Shown here piece after piece: positions 1-7,688 of a stretch of 64,000 nt of DNA (position 1 is its first letter; each line of letters starts with the position of its first letter). The translations under genes and the position numbers were made by a program. Source of the stretch: Deltaproteobacteria bacterium (GTDB lineage Bacteria > Desulfobacterota > Desulfuromonadia > Geobacterales > Geobacteraceae); NCBI GenBank assembly GCA_021847245.1, contig JAJZUC010000003.1, positions 1 to 64,000 on the forward strand, read 5' to 3'. The notes below the pieces were generated by a model. It made no database searches. It was not told where the DNA came from and saw only the letters and a program-made list of their open reading frames with translations.

Positions 1-124
1 TTAACTGTGAAGAAGCCGGTTTCTCGAAGGAGAAACTTACAAAAGGCCTGAGCCGTATGCTTCGAAAGGGGCACGTACGGTTCTTTGGGGGGAAAGAAAC
101 AGAGATGTTTCCGACCTACCCGAC
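1..124 (+). mobile_element. 3' end of a group II intron (domains V and VI)
   Basis: Positions 50-83 match a 34-nt group II intron domain V: a GAGCCGTATGC 5' strand, a GAAA tip and a GCACGTACGGTTC 3' strand with the usual two-nt bulge. Positions 85-122 can fold as domain VI, and the element ends in CTACCCGAC near 124, which fits the AY 3' end of these introns. The intron-encoded reverse transcriptase and the 5' part lie outside the window. The exact 3' splice site is inferred; domain V itself is clear. Confidence 0.85.
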
Positions 125-553
125 AAGAGAATGATCGCCAAGCTGGCGGAAGGGGAAACACCGGACATCGACCCCGCGGAATGCACGAGTGGCAACCAGT
201 CGTTTTCCGCTCTCATTACCAAGGCGCTCAAGGAAGGGAACATCGACTATCAGGACCCTAGCGCCCTGCTCAAGAAGATGACCCGAACCGACAACGCCAG
301 GGTGAGGGACGAAAACAAGATCACCGCAACGGCTTCGGCAACGGCCAAGGTCATACCTTTTCCTCAGCCGGAACCACCGACGCCACCCGTTCCTGAAACC
401 GTCCCGGTCATCGTCTTCGAAGGCGGCTGGGAGGTCGAAAGGCAAATCCCGGCAGAGAAGTACCACGAGTACCTGGAAGAAGGGATGCTGGAAGTGACCC
501 TCTTCGGCACGTACCTCGTGACCGGGAAGCGCGCAAGGCGCGGAAGGGCGTAA
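125..553 (+). CDS. 3' exon of an intron-interrupted gene, unknown function
   Basis: This is an open frame running directly on from the inferred intron 3' end, with an ATG at 131 but no convincing ribosome binding site there. It is most likely the C-terminal part (about 143 residues) of a protein whose 5' exon lies upstream of the intron, outside the window. The middle is rich in Pro and Thr (a PEPPTPPVPETVP stretch near residues 78-90), which looks like a linker before a C-terminal segment with VFEGGWEVERQIP. No family was recognised. If the intron splices, the gene may still be functional; if not, this is a fragment. Confidence 0.55.
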   Translation, partial: KRMIAKLAEGETPDIDPAECTSGNQSFSALITKALKEGNIDYQDPSALLKKMTRTDNARVRDENKITATASATAKVIPFPQPEPPTPPVPETVPVIVFEGGWEVERQIPAEKYHEYLEEGMLEVTLFGTYLVTGKRARRGRA

Positions 554-643
554 AAAGCCAACCATCAACCACCCCTCGGGGAGATTCCGTCTCCCTCCGG
601 GGATACGTGTCTCCTCCTGGGACAACCCGAAAGGAGACACGAA
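554..643 (+). promoter_or_regulatory. G/C-run leader 1 with sequestered ribosome binding site
   Basis: The arm at 607-615 (GTGTCTCCT) is a perfect 9-bp complement of 632-640 (AGGAGACAC), which holds the Shine-Dalgarno sequence of the gene starting at 644. Upstream, GGGGAGA near 575 can compete for the TCTCCTC segment. The layout matches the other leaders in this region. Confidence 0.7.
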
Positions 644-805
644 ATGAGAACCAACACAGTAGCCATCAGATGCGCCAACGGCAGAACCATCTACATGAAG
701 GCGGAGAAGTCCGCTGTCGAGATTTCCTGCAAGAACATCATCGCCGGAATCATGGTAGGAACAACTCTCCTCGCGTCGGCGGTCATCGCCTACGCCTGCA
801 TGTAA
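644..805 (+). CDS. small single-pass membrane protein (53 aa), unknown function
   Basis: This short gene has an ATG eight bases after a GGAG site and a TAA at 803-805. The 53-residue product has a polar N-terminal half (about residues 1-29, including CANGRTIYMKAEKSAVEISC) and one hydrophobic helix near residues 31-52 (IIAGIMVGTTLLASAVIAYA). It ends in CM, suggesting a tail-anchored inner-membrane protein. It sits between two structured leaders, which supports it being a real gene despite its size. No family was recognised. Confidence 0.6.
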   Translation: MRTNTVAIRCANGRTIYMKAEKSAVEISCKNIIAGIMVGTTLLASAVIAYACM

Positions 806-887
806 ACCATCACAAACCCCGATCAGGGAGACGGACTCCCTCTCGGGGGCGTTCCGTCTCTCCGGGCATGAAAAGGAGACAGAACCG
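806..887 (+). promoter_or_regulatory. G/C-run leader 2
   Basis: GAGACGGA at 828-835 pairs with TCCGTCTC at 853-860. The latter segment can instead pair (GTCTCT with GGAGAC, 856-861 with 875-880) with the ribosome binding site of the nuclease gene at 888. The two pairings exclude each other. Confidence 0.65.
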
Positions 888-1853
888 ATGGCACGCCTCG
901 ACGATTTTCTGAAAAAGGCAATACCCGCACATCAGCAAAAGATGTCAGCACATCTTGGTGATCGCACCAGGTACGCCGGGGCCTCCGACATAGCCGGATG
1001 CCCCCGCAAGGCGGTACTTGGCAAGCTTCAGCCGGTCGCCCATTCCATCAAGCAGCAGCTCGTCTTCGCAAGGGGGCACGCGGCGCAGGCCATGTTCAGG
1101 GAGTTCTTCCTGTCGGGCGGCGCCACTTTCCAGGAAGAGGTCGAGATCTGCCACCCGTCCCATGACATCGTCTGTCATATCGATTTCCTCTTTCGGGGGA
1201 GAAACCGCTTCCATGTGGTCGAGATGAAGTCCACGGGCGGCATTCCCGAGGAACCTTACGGCAGCTGGGTCGACCAGTTGCACGTACAGATGGGCCTTCT
1301 CAGAATCAGGGAAGGCGAGAAAGCGGAGATTGGCGGCTCGATCCTGGCGGTAGACCTGAACAAGGGGGAATACCGGGAGTTCAACTCCTATGCTCCCCAT
1401 CCGGAGGTCTTCACCCCCCTGATCGAGAGGGGCAGTCACATCCTCTCCGCCATGCGCGGCGAGTGCGAACCGAACACCATACCGAGCATTCTGTGCGGCC
1501 ACTGTTCGTACCGGACAGGATGCCCTGCTCACAGGGATCAGGAGATCCCCCGGGAGGTCACAGACCGTGTCGCCGACTATGAGAGTCTTGACCGGCAGAA
1601 AAAAGCCCTCGAAAAGAGAATGGACCCGCTGAAGAAAGAGCTGATCTCCTTCTTCGGAGAGCGGTTCCAGGGGATCACCGACACCGGGATCGCCGTGGCG
1701 ACGACAACCGTCGCTCCGGGCGAGACCGTCGACTCCACCAGACTGAAGAAAGACTTCCCCGACGTGTACCAGGCCTGCAGCAAGCCGAAAGCGGGCTACA
1801 CGAAGCTGGAAGTCAGACAGTTGCCACCAGCGCCGCTCGCCAAGGCGGCCTGA
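888..1853 (+). CDS. RecB/Cas4-like PD-(D/E)XK nuclease with 4Fe-4S cysteines
   Basis: This 321-aa protein has the layout of an iron-sulfur RecB-family nuclease. A lone cysteine sits at residue 38 (IAGCPRK). It is followed by an acidic motif (CHIDFLF), then VVEMKST giving the E-x-K catalytic pair, then QLHVQMGLL (the conserved Gln motif). A C-terminal CGHCSYRTGC trio completes a four-Cys cluster as in Cas4 and AddB. The family cuts or resects DNA ends, often with a helicase partner, but no helicase is adjacent. The start at 888 follows GGAG with good spacing. A role in element DNA processing or recombination is inferred. Confidence 0.75.
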   Translation: MARLDDFLKKAIPAHQQKMSAHLGDRTRYAGASDIAGCPRKAVLGKLQPVAHSIKQQLVFARGHAAQAMFREFFLSGGATFQEEVEICHPSHDIVCHIDFLFRGRNRFHVVEMKSTGGIPEEPYGSWVDQLHVQMGLLRIREGEKAEIGGSILAVDLNKGEYREFNSYAPHPEVFTPLIERGSHILSAMRGECEPNTIPSILCGHCSYRTGCPAHRDQEIPREVTDRVADYESLDRQKKALEKRMDPLKKELISFFGERFQGITDTGIAVATTTVAPGETVDSTRLKKDFPDVYQACSKPKAGYTKLEVRQLPPAPLAKAA

Positions 1854-1943
1854 GACCAAACCCCATCCGGGGGCGAATCACGCGCCCCCCGGGGTCACTC
1901 CTTTTCACGGGGAGGCGCGTATCCGCCCTGAAAAGGAGCAGTC
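1854..1943 (+). promoter_or_regulatory. G/C-run leader 3 with sequestered ribosome binding site
   Basis: CTCCTTTTCA (1898-1907) is a perfect 10-bp complement of TGAAAAGGAG (1929-1938), which is the ribosome binding site of the gene at 1944. A separate hairpin (GGGGCG with CGCCCC) precedes it, and a small AGGCG/CGCCT hairpin sits in the loop. Confidence 0.7.
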
Positions 1944-2195
1944 ATGAAAACACGAACGGGCGTCCTGCCCAAAGATTGCAAACATCTCTCCCGGTCGAAG
2001 ATGAACAGCGAGGACCTCAAGGAGCTTCTGTGGACCATCCTGGCGGCAGTCGTCATGGTGGTCTCGGTCGGCTTCTGCTTTCTCGCCGCCTCCGCCGCTC
2101 CGGAGCCAGAGGCTCGGGAAGCGGTCATCCTGAAAGGAGGTCACGGGCATGCCGGCTCTTACCCTGTCGCTGCACGGCGCCAATCGAATCCTTGA
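1944..2195 (+). CDS. small membrane protein (83 aa), unknown function
   Basis: The ATG follows the sequestered GGAG of leader 3. The 83-residue product has a charged N-terminus, one hydrophobic helix at about residues 29-52 (LLWTILAAVVMVVSVGFCFL then AASAA) and a Gly/His-rich tail. The helix plus AASAA could be an anchor or an internal signal. Its end overlaps the start of the next gene at 2149 by 47 bases in another frame, so the two are probably translated in a coupled way. No family was recognised. Confidence 0.55.
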   Translation: MKTRTGVLPKDCKHLSRSKMNSEDLKELLWTILAAVVMVVSVGFCFLAASAAPEPEAREAVILKGGHGHAGSYPVAARRQSNP

Positions 2196-2352
2196 GCGGT
2201 CTGTACCGCTCGAGGCACTGGAAGGCGTCAAGCTCGCCGTCCCGCTGCTCACGGAAAAACCCCTGCGTTTTCGCTACAAGGGGGTCACGGTGATAGCGAG
2301 GATGGCGTCGGGATGCCCGAAGATCATTTCCGCCTGGAAGGAGGCCATATGA
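2149..2352 (+). CDS. DUF4258-like small protein (67 aa)
   Basis: The ATG at 2149 follows AAAGGAGGTCACGGGC. The product resembles DUF4258 proteins: an N-terminal strand and helix with LSLHGANRILERSV, then LRFRYKGVTVIARM, then a C-terminal strand. That fold is related to RelE-like small proteins, but catalytic residues cannot be assigned by eye. The gene overlaps its upstream neighbour and ends in ATGA with the next gene (stop 2350-2352, next ATG 2349), so it sits in a tightly coupled small operon. The family call is tentative. Confidence 0.55.
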   Translation: MPALTLSLHGANRILERSVPLEALEGVKLAVPLLTEKPLRFRYKGVTVIARMASGCPKIISAWKEAI

Positions 2353-2786
2353 AGGACCTATGTGATTGCGGCGCGATCACCGCGCTGAGAGAACTGCACA
2401 AGACGTACGGCAAGCTCCACGACATCCTGTCCGACTGCATCGAAGCGGGCAAACTGTCCGCGGCGGCCATGCCTGACGACTATGCCGTCATCGTGGAGCA
2501 GATCACCCGCTGTGTCGCGATAGACCATGCGATATCGGCGGTGTTCAATCTCTACGACGACGAGCTCGGGGAGGGAAAAGTATTCCTGTTTTCTATCGAC
2601 CCGGCGCTGTTCAAGAGACAGCGGGCACTCCTTTCCCGCCTCCTCAAAGAGGATAAACCGCGCCCTTCCACCGACCTGGAACCTCTGGAAGGGATCAGGA
2701 ACCTCCTCGACGCCATCGCCGACCAGGCACATGACTGGTACGGCATGGACACGCTTTTTCTGGAGGAGGGGGATCGTGAACCCTGA
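2349..2786 (+). CDS. conserved hypothetical protein (145 aa)
   Basis: The start at 2349 was chosen because it overlaps the previous stop as ATGA and follows GGAAGGAGG; a longer in-frame ATG at 2313 lacks this. The product is acidic and mainly helical by appearance, with CDCG near the N-terminus (residues 5-8), a central YAVIVEQITRCVAIDHAI segment and an Asp/Glu-rich C-terminus. No catalytic motif or family was recognised. It is co-translated with the DUF4258-like gene. Confidence 0.55.
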   Translation: MKDLCDCGAITALRELHKTYGKLHDILSDCIEAGKLSAAAMPDDYAVIVEQITRCVAIDHAISAVFNLYDDELGEGKVFLFSIDPALFKRQRALLSRLLKEDKPRPSTDLEPLEGIRNLLDAIADQAHDWYGMDTLFLEEGDREP

Positions 2787-2883
2787 AGCATAGAACACTC
2801 ACCTGAACGTATTTCAAACCCCATGGGGGCGGATCATTTCCCCCAAAGGGGGATGGTCCGCCTCCGAAAGGAGACAGCCCATC
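2787..2883 (+). promoter_or_regulatory. G/C-run leader 4
   Basis: GGGGGCGGATCA (2825-2836) pairs over 12 positions (two G-T pairs) with TGGTCCGCCTCC (2854-2865), around a CCCCC-AAA-GGGGG hairpin. The last four bases of the second arm (CTCC, 2862-2865) can instead form a GAAA tetraloop hairpin with GGAG (2870-2873), the ribosome binding site of the ATPase gene at 2884. Confidence 0.75.
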
Positions 2884-3807
2884 ATGAAACAATCCATCAC
2901 GGAAGTATTCGGCATCCTGGCTCCCGCCACGATCACCGTCGATGTGCGCGACAACGCGATACACGCGATGATCCCCCGCTCCAATCCGGACTACGTGTTC
3001 CGGAGAGAAATCCTGTCGGACATTCTGGCCTGGATGAAAGGAGCGGCGGGAACCGATCCTCTCTATCTCGTAGGTCCTACCGGCTCCGGCAAGAGTTCAA
3101 TCATTACCCAGATCGCCGCGCGGCTCGGCATCCCCCTCTACGTGGTCTCGTGCCACGAGAGGATGGAGATCCCCGAGCTCTTCGGACGCTTCGTCGTCAG
3201 AAGCGGCGAGATGGAATGGGTGGACGGCCCCTTCATCCAGGGGCTCAAGGACCCGGCGTCGGCGTGGATACTCCTTGACGAGGCGGATACTCTCGACCCG
3301 GGCACCTTCGTCGGGCTGAACGCCCTTCTCGAAGGTCGCTCCATCATCGTTCCCGAAACCGGGGAGACCATCGACCCGCTCCGTTTCGGCGCCCGTATCA
3401 TCTACGCCGGGAACACCGCCGGCAACGGCGACACGACCGGTCTCTACCAGTCGACCAAGCGTCAGAACCTCGCCTCCATGGGAAGGTTCATGATGCTCGA
3501 GGTCGGTTACGCGAACGCCGCGGAGGAGGATCAGGCCCTGGGGAAAGCTGTCCCGGAGGTTCCCTCCCCGATCCGGCAGAAAATGATCGAAGTGGCCAAC
3601 AAGGTCCGCGACCTCTTCCGAAACGGCGAGATCGAGGTCACCTTCTGCACCCGTACCCTCATCCGGTGGGCGCAGCTGGCCACGTTCTTCAAGGCGAAGC
3701 CGGGAATAAACCCCATGACCTACGCCCTTGACCGGGCGCTCGGCTTCCGGGCCGAACCCGCCTCCCGCCAGGCTCTCCATGAACTGGTGCAGCGGATCAT
3801 CGCATAG
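2884..3807 (+). CDS. MoxR/CobS-type AAA+ ATPase
   Basis: This 307-aa AAA+ ATPase has Walker A GPTGSGKSS at about residues 64-72 and Walker B WILLDEADTL at about 128-137. A sensor-like IIYAGNTAGNGD follows, then an arginine-containing C-terminal lid. Size and layout fit the MoxR/CbbQ/CobS group, which acts as a chaperone-like remodeller with a VWA-domain partner. That partner is encoded at 5305, with a DUF3150 gene between, an arrangement I know from plasmids and phages. Target and biological role are unknown. It starts 10 nt after the GGAG of leader 4. Confidence 0.85.
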   Translation: MKQSITEVFGILAPATITVDVRDNAIHAMIPRSNPDYVFRREILSDILAWMKGAAGTDPLYLVGPTGSGKSSIITQIAARLGIPLYVVSCHERMEIPELFGRFVVRSGEMEWVDGPFIQGLKDPASAWILLDEADTLDPGTFVGLNALLEGRSIIVPETGETIDPLRFGARIIYAGNTAGNGDTTGLYQSTKRQNLASMGRFMMLEVGYANAAEEDQALGKAVPEVPSPIRQKMIEVANKVRDLFRNGEIEVTFCTRTLIRWAQLATFFKAKPGINPMTYALDRALGFRAEPASRQALHELVQRIIA

Positions 3808-3818
3808 GAGGTGGGGTC

Positions 3819-4202
3819 ATGTTCGTTCCCGGCAACACCCAATACGGCATCTGGATGAGGGCTCCCTCCTCCAGCGGCGGAAAGGACTGGATCGGGTTCC
3901 TCACCGACAGGGAAGTGATAAGTCAGTGGGGAAAGACCGGCCAGGTGAACCAGTGCAAGGTCATCGGACCGGCCCCCTCCCGGATTTTTCTCGACCAGAA
4001 GATCGAGGAGAAGAGGGGAAAGGGTTACCGGGTCGTCGGGGAATGGTTTCCCGGCAGAGGATGGTCGCACGAACGAAATGCCCAACCGCCACCGCAACCG
4101 AACCCTCCATCACAGAACAGGCCGGCTGCCGCGACGCCACCGCTGAACGGAAACGTCATGCGGGAGTGGCTGTCCGACCAGAACAGCGAACTATGGTTCT
4201 GA
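3819..4202 (+). CDS. hypothetical protein (127 aa)
   Basis: The gene starts 11 bases after the MoxR-type gene with its own AGGAGG, so it is co-transcribed. The N-terminal 80 residues look like a compact beta-rich domain (YGIWMRAPSSSGGKDWIGFL, then CKVIGPAPSRIFLDQKIEEK). The tail from about residue 88 is low-complexity and rich in Pro, Gln and Asn, ending near LWF. No known family was recognised. Its place inside the ATPase/VWA cluster suggests an accessory role, which is inference. Confidence 0.55.
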   Translation: MFVPGNTQYGIWMRAPSSSGGKDWIGFLTDREVISQWGKTGQVNQCKVIGPAPSRIFLDQKIEEKRGKGYRVVGEWFPGRGWSHERNAQPPPQPNPPSQNRPAAATPPLNGNVMREWLSDQNSELWF

Positions 4203-4272
4203 CCCAACCCGGGGGAGACGCTATCACCCCCACGGGGTGACGTCGCCTCCCCAAACATCGAGGAGAGACACA
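4203..4272 (+). promoter_or_regulatory. G/C-run leader 5
   Basis: Arms 4212-4230 and 4234-4252 form a 19-position hairpin (16 pairs, loop CAC). The 3' arm ends in GCCTCCCC, which can alternatively contact GAGGAG at 4260-4265, the ribosome binding site for the ATG at 4273. Confidence 0.65.
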
Positions 4273-5223
4273 ATGAGCCAAGACCACATACTCAAGAACA
4301 TTTCCATCATCGTTCTGTCCGTTTCCCTCTGGACCGGAAGGAAGAAACTCCGGCCGGAGGATCTGAAACTGGCGGACGGGAGCGAACTCCCACCCGACAA
4401 GCTCGCCACCCTCGGGAGCAAGAGGGTCATGGACCCAAGCGCCCTGGCGCCCTTCGCCACGTTCAAGCGGAGGGCCGAGCGGGCAGTGCTCGGGTTCGGG
4501 ACCCGTTTCCTCGGGGGCTACGCGGTCCCCATGGAGAGGCTGAAAATACTCATGGGCGATCTGGCGGAGATCGGCAGGGAGTTCGACGAAGCCAAGGAGA
4601 CTTTCCTGGCCGAATATGACACGGCGGTCGAAGAGTGGATCGCCGAGAACCCCGGCTGGGAGAGCGTGATCCGCAACGCGGTGGAGGACATCAGCTACGT
4701 GCGAACGCAGCTCTCCTTCTCCGTACAAACCTTCACCATCAACCCGGTGGAAGGGCATGAAAACGGCCTCGCGGCGGAGGTGAACGGCCTGGCCGACCAA
4801 CTCCGCCATGAAGTCCGTCAGCAGGCCCTGGCGACCTGGGACAGCTCCTTCCGGGGCAAGCTGGAGGTCGGGCAGAAGGCGGTGCGGCCGATCAGGGCGA
4901 TGCTCGACAAGATCGAAGGTCTGGTCTTTCTCGAGCCCGGCCTGAACGAGCTGGTCACCGGCATCAGGCTGACCCTCTCCGGTCTGCCGAAAACCGGACC
5001 GATCAAGGGGAAGGATTTCGCCGCCCTGTGCGGCGCGATTCACCTCCTCGGGAACATCCCGGAGGCCCGCGAGATCGCCGAGAATCCCCCTGTCGAGGAA
5101 GAACCGGCAGAGGAACTTCCGGCGGAGGAAGCGGAACCTATGGAAGAAGCCCGGGAGATCGAGGTCGTCCCGTTCACGCCTTACGTGCCTCAGTTCGAGG
5201 AGGCGCCATCCGAATGGTTCTAG
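4273..5223 (+). CDS. DUF3150 family protein
   Basis: This 316-aa protein fits DUF3150 by its opening (ISIIVLSVSLWTGRKKLRPEDL, quoted in part), its KRRAERAVLGFGTRFLGGYA segment and its position between a MoxR ATPase and a CobT-like VWA protein. The middle is long and helical, and the C-terminus (from about residue 275) is very acidic, with repeated PAEE. The ATG at 4273 was preferred over 4237 because GAGGAGAG lies just upstream. The family is of unknown function; it probably works with its neighbours as a remodelling complex. Confidence 0.75.
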   Translation: MSQDHILKNISIIVLSVSLWTGRKKLRPEDLKLADGSELPPDKLATLGSKRVMDPSALAPFATFKRRAERAVLGFGTRFLGGYAVPMERLKILMGDLAEIGREFDEAKETFLAEYDTAVEEWIAENPGWESVIRNAVEDISYVRTQLSFSVQTFTINPVEGHENGLAAEVNGLADQLRHEVRQQALATWDSSFRGKLEVGQKAVRPIRAMLDKIEGLVFLEPGLNELVTGIRLTLSGLPKTGPIKGKDFAALCGAIHLLGNIPEAREIAENPPVEEEPAEELPAEEAEPMEEAREIEVVPFTPYVPQFEEAPSEWF

Positions 5224-5304
5224 TCCTGTAAAGGACGATCCCGACCCTGCCGGGGAGTCATCAACCGACGCTCCCCGCAGGGGGGAGCGTCATCAGGAGA
5301 AACC
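5224..5304 (+). promoter_or_regulatory. G/C-run leader 6
   Basis: GACGCTCCCC (5267-5276) is a perfect 10-bp complement of GGGGAGCGTC (5282-5291), and can also pair with the upstream GGGGAGTC (5252-5259). Here the ribosome binding site (CAGGAG, 5294-5299) lies just after the 3' arm instead of inside it. Confidence 0.7.
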
Positions 5305-7152
5305 ATGGCACCGAAAATATCAACAGTCATCGGGGGGCTGCGGATCGCGCTGCAGGCCCTCGCCTCGAAGATGGGCGTGACCCTCCACATAGAGGGGGAC
5401 CAGGCCTACACCAACGGAAACATCATCGTCATCCCCACCCTCCCGGCCGATGACCACGAGGCGGCGATACTCGCCCGTGGCTACGTCGATCATGAAGCGG
5501 CCCATGTGGCGCTCACGGACTTTTCCATCGAGATGCCGCCATGGACCAACATCATCGAGGACGTACGGATCGAGAAGGAACAGGGGAAGATATATCCCGG
5601 CTGCGCCGCCAATCTGAAGACCCTGGCGGCGCTCCTGGCAAGAAAAGGAAAGTTTCGCGGGACTCCCGCGCAGCCGCTCTCGATGCTGATGTCGTGGGCG
5701 TGCTGTCGCGCCAGAACTGACGTGCTCGGACAGCCCCTCGGCAAGATCGCGAAGAAGGCGGAAGATTTCTGCCGGAAAGCCTTAGGCGACCACTTCTGCG
5801 ATCTCTTCGCGGCCCTCGTGGACAGAATCGGTTCGTGCAGCTCGACGGCCGACTGCGACGGGCTCGCGAAGGAAATCGAGGCCCTCATCGACAACCCGCC
5901 CGATCCTCCGCCTCCGCCACCGCCCTTACAGGGCAACCGGCAAAAGGAGGAAAGGGACGATGGAGGGAAATCGCCACAGAGCGGCAACGACCCTTCCGAC
6001 CGCAAGAGCGACCCTTCCGAGTCCGACGAGGACAAGGAGGGAGCTTCCGGGAAAGAAGGGAAACCCGCCGATCCGGACCGGACCGATACCGGTGGTGAAC
6101 CACCGGCTGCCGGCGACGGAAAGGGCTCCGGGAATGATCCCGGTGAGGCGGACGCCGATGAAGGCGGTTCCGGCACATCTCCCCGTACCAGGGGTGCGGC
6201 CGGCGGAAGCGATCCGCTCTCCGACCGGCAGAAAAACAACCTGAAGAAGCTGAAGGTGGCAGACGCCGCCGAAGCCTCACAGAGGGTTGATCTGGGGCAG
6301 ATGGTTTCCGCCATGCTTGGCAGGGAACACGAGGAAGGCGAACGTAACGGAACACTTGAAGAGATTCCCGACACCTCGCAGTTCAATGTCGGGGCGGGAA
6401 GTGGCCCCGGAGACCAGAAGACGGTCGAAGGGGACATGGGGCTCGACGATGCCCGTCGTAAGACGAGCAGGTTGAGGGCTCAGCTTGCGGGACTCCTGCA
6501 GGCTGTTCGCATAAAACACGCATATCCGAAACGGGTCGGGTTCCGGATCGACGGCCGGTCGGTCCATCTCATCGGCTGCCGGACTCCCGACACTCGCGTA
6601 TTCGCATCCCGGCGGATCAGGGACGATGACAACACCGCTATCGTCCTGCTCACCGACCGCTCGGGTTCCATGAAAGACAACAACAAGATCAGAGTGGCGC
6701 TGCAGGGCGCATTCGTCACCGCCGAGGCGCTGGAACTCCTTCCGGGAGTGGCCTGCGCCGTGGGAGCCTTCCCCTGGGGCAGAGACATCGTGCAGTTGAA
6801 GGCTTTCGGTGCGAAACCGAGAGCCGGACGCTTCAATGTCGGCGCCAGCGGCGGCACCCCCATGGCGGAGGCCCTGCTGTGGTCCGGCATGCTTCTCACC
6901 CACCGTCAGGAAACCCGGAAGATCGTCATCGCGATGACGGACGGGGCCCCTGACGATCACGAGAAGACCGAAAGAGCGGTGGCGCGGCTGAGAGCCTGCG
7001 GGATCGAGGTGTACGGAATCGGTATCCTCGACGCCTGGATAGAAAGCTGGCTCAAGGAATCGTCATCGGTCATCAGACAGATCGACGATCTGCCGGCCGC
7101 ACTGATCGGCCTCCTCAAGGAGGCGCTCATCACCAGACTCAAGGCCGCCTGA
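5305..7152 (+). CDS. CobT-like VWA-domain protein
   Basis: This 615-aa partner of the MoxR-type ATPase has an N-terminal domain with HEAAH at residues 63-67 followed by NIIEDVRIEKEQGK, the metalloprotease-like signature of CobT/VWA proteins. A long Pro/Asp/Glu/Ser/Gly-rich linker spans about residues 195-310. The C-terminal von Willebrand A domain has a MIDAS motif, DRSGS at about 450-454, with GGTPMAEAL and MTDGAPDD further on. CobS/CobT pairs insert metals, while the plasmid and phage versions are of unknown function. No cobalamin genes are nearby, so a cobaltochelatase role is unlikely. Confidence 0.85.
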   Translation: MAPKISTVIGGLRIALQALASKMGVTLHIEGDQAYTNGNIIVIPTLPADDHEAAILARGYVDHEAAHVALTDFSIEMPPWTNIIEDVRIEKEQGKIYPGCAANLKTLAALLARKGKFRGTPAQPLSMLMSWACCRARTDVLGQPLGKIAKKAEDFCRKALGDHFCDLFAALVDRIGSCSSTADCDGLAKEIEALIDNPPDPPPPPPPLQGNRQKEERDDGGKSPQSGNDPSDRKSDPSESDEDKEGASGKEGKPADPDRTDTGGEPPAAGDGKGSGNDPGEADADEGGSGTSPRTRGAAGGSDPLSDRQKNNLKKLKVADAAEASQRVDLGQMVSAMLGREHEEGERNGTLEEIPDTSQFNVGAGSGPGDQKTVEGDMGLDDARRKTSRLRAQLAGLLQAVRIKHAYPKRVGFRIDGRSVHLIGCRTPDTRVFASRRIRDDDNTAIVLLTDRSGSMKDNNKIRVALQGAFVTAEALELLPGVACAVGAFPWGRDIVQLKAFGAKPRAGRFNVGASGGTPMAEALLWSGMLLTHRQETRKIVIAMTDGAPDDHEKTERAVARLRACGIEVYGIGILDAWIESWLKESSSVIRQIDDLPAALIGLLKEALITRLKAA

Positions 7153-7232
7153 CCTCCGTTATGGAGGACCCGCCCGCACCGGGAGTTCTAACCGACACTC
7201 CCGTATGGGGGGAGTGTCTTCAGGAGGCACAA
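7153..7232 (+). promoter_or_regulatory. G/C-run leader 7
   Basis: GACACTCCC (7194-7202) is a perfect complement of GGGAGTGTC (7210-7218). GGGAGTTC at 7181-7188 offers a competing upstream partner. AGGAGG (7222-7227) follows directly, before the GTG start at 7233. Confidence 0.7.
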
Positions 7233-7688
7233 GTGAAAATGAACAAAGTGACAATCAATCCGGACTACTTCGGTCCCGGCAACGGCCTGTACGTCATCCA
7301 TTTCGAGGAGGGATGCAGCACCCTCGGCTTCGATCGGGTGATGGAGCTGGGGAACCTGCTCGCAGCAGAGCTGGATCGCTGGGACCTGACCCCCCTGCCG
7401 GCCGAACGGGGCACGATGAAGGCCTACCGGAAGTACCGGCAGCTGACGGACCTGGTTCATCAGAAACACAGGCAGACCGGGTACCGCTCCCGGGCGGAAC
7501 TCACCCCTCAGCTCATCGGCCTCGAAGGAAAGAGGGTCGAGGTGGTGGACCGATACGGCGAGAAACGGCGCTTCTGGGTCGGCAGATCGACCGGCTGGAT
7601 ACCGTGCCACCTGGAGGTCTCCACCAGGAGATCGGACGGGGGCCCGGCAGTCATGGGCGCACCGTTCCAGTCGGTCAGGGTAGTCTGA
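7233..7688 (+). CDS. conserved hypothetical protein (151 aa)
   Basis: The GTG at 7233 gives the same site-to-start spacing as the other leader-controlled genes; an ATG at 7239 is the alternative. The product opens with a beta-type segment (NGLYVIHFEEGCSTLGFDRV), continues with a helix ending in YRKYRQLTDLVHQKHRQTGY, and has a C-terminal domain (LEGKRVEVVDRYGEKRRFWV) that looks like a small beta barrel. WIPCHLE follows. No recognised family or catalytic motif; cytoplasmic by composition. Confidence 0.6.
   Translation: MKMNKVTINPDYFGPGNGLYVIHFEEGCSTLGFDRVMELGNLLAAELDRWDLTPLPAERGTMKAYRKYRQLTDLVHQKHRQTGYRSRAELTPQLIGLEGKRVEVVDRYGEKRRFWVGRSTGWIPCHLEVSTRRSDGGPAVMGAPFQSVRVV

Noticed and set aside
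5305-7152. Cobaltochelatase subunits CobS/CobT for cobalamin synthesis
   Set aside because: Only distant similarity through MoxR and VWA domains; no cobalamin genes, and a DUF3150 gene lies between.
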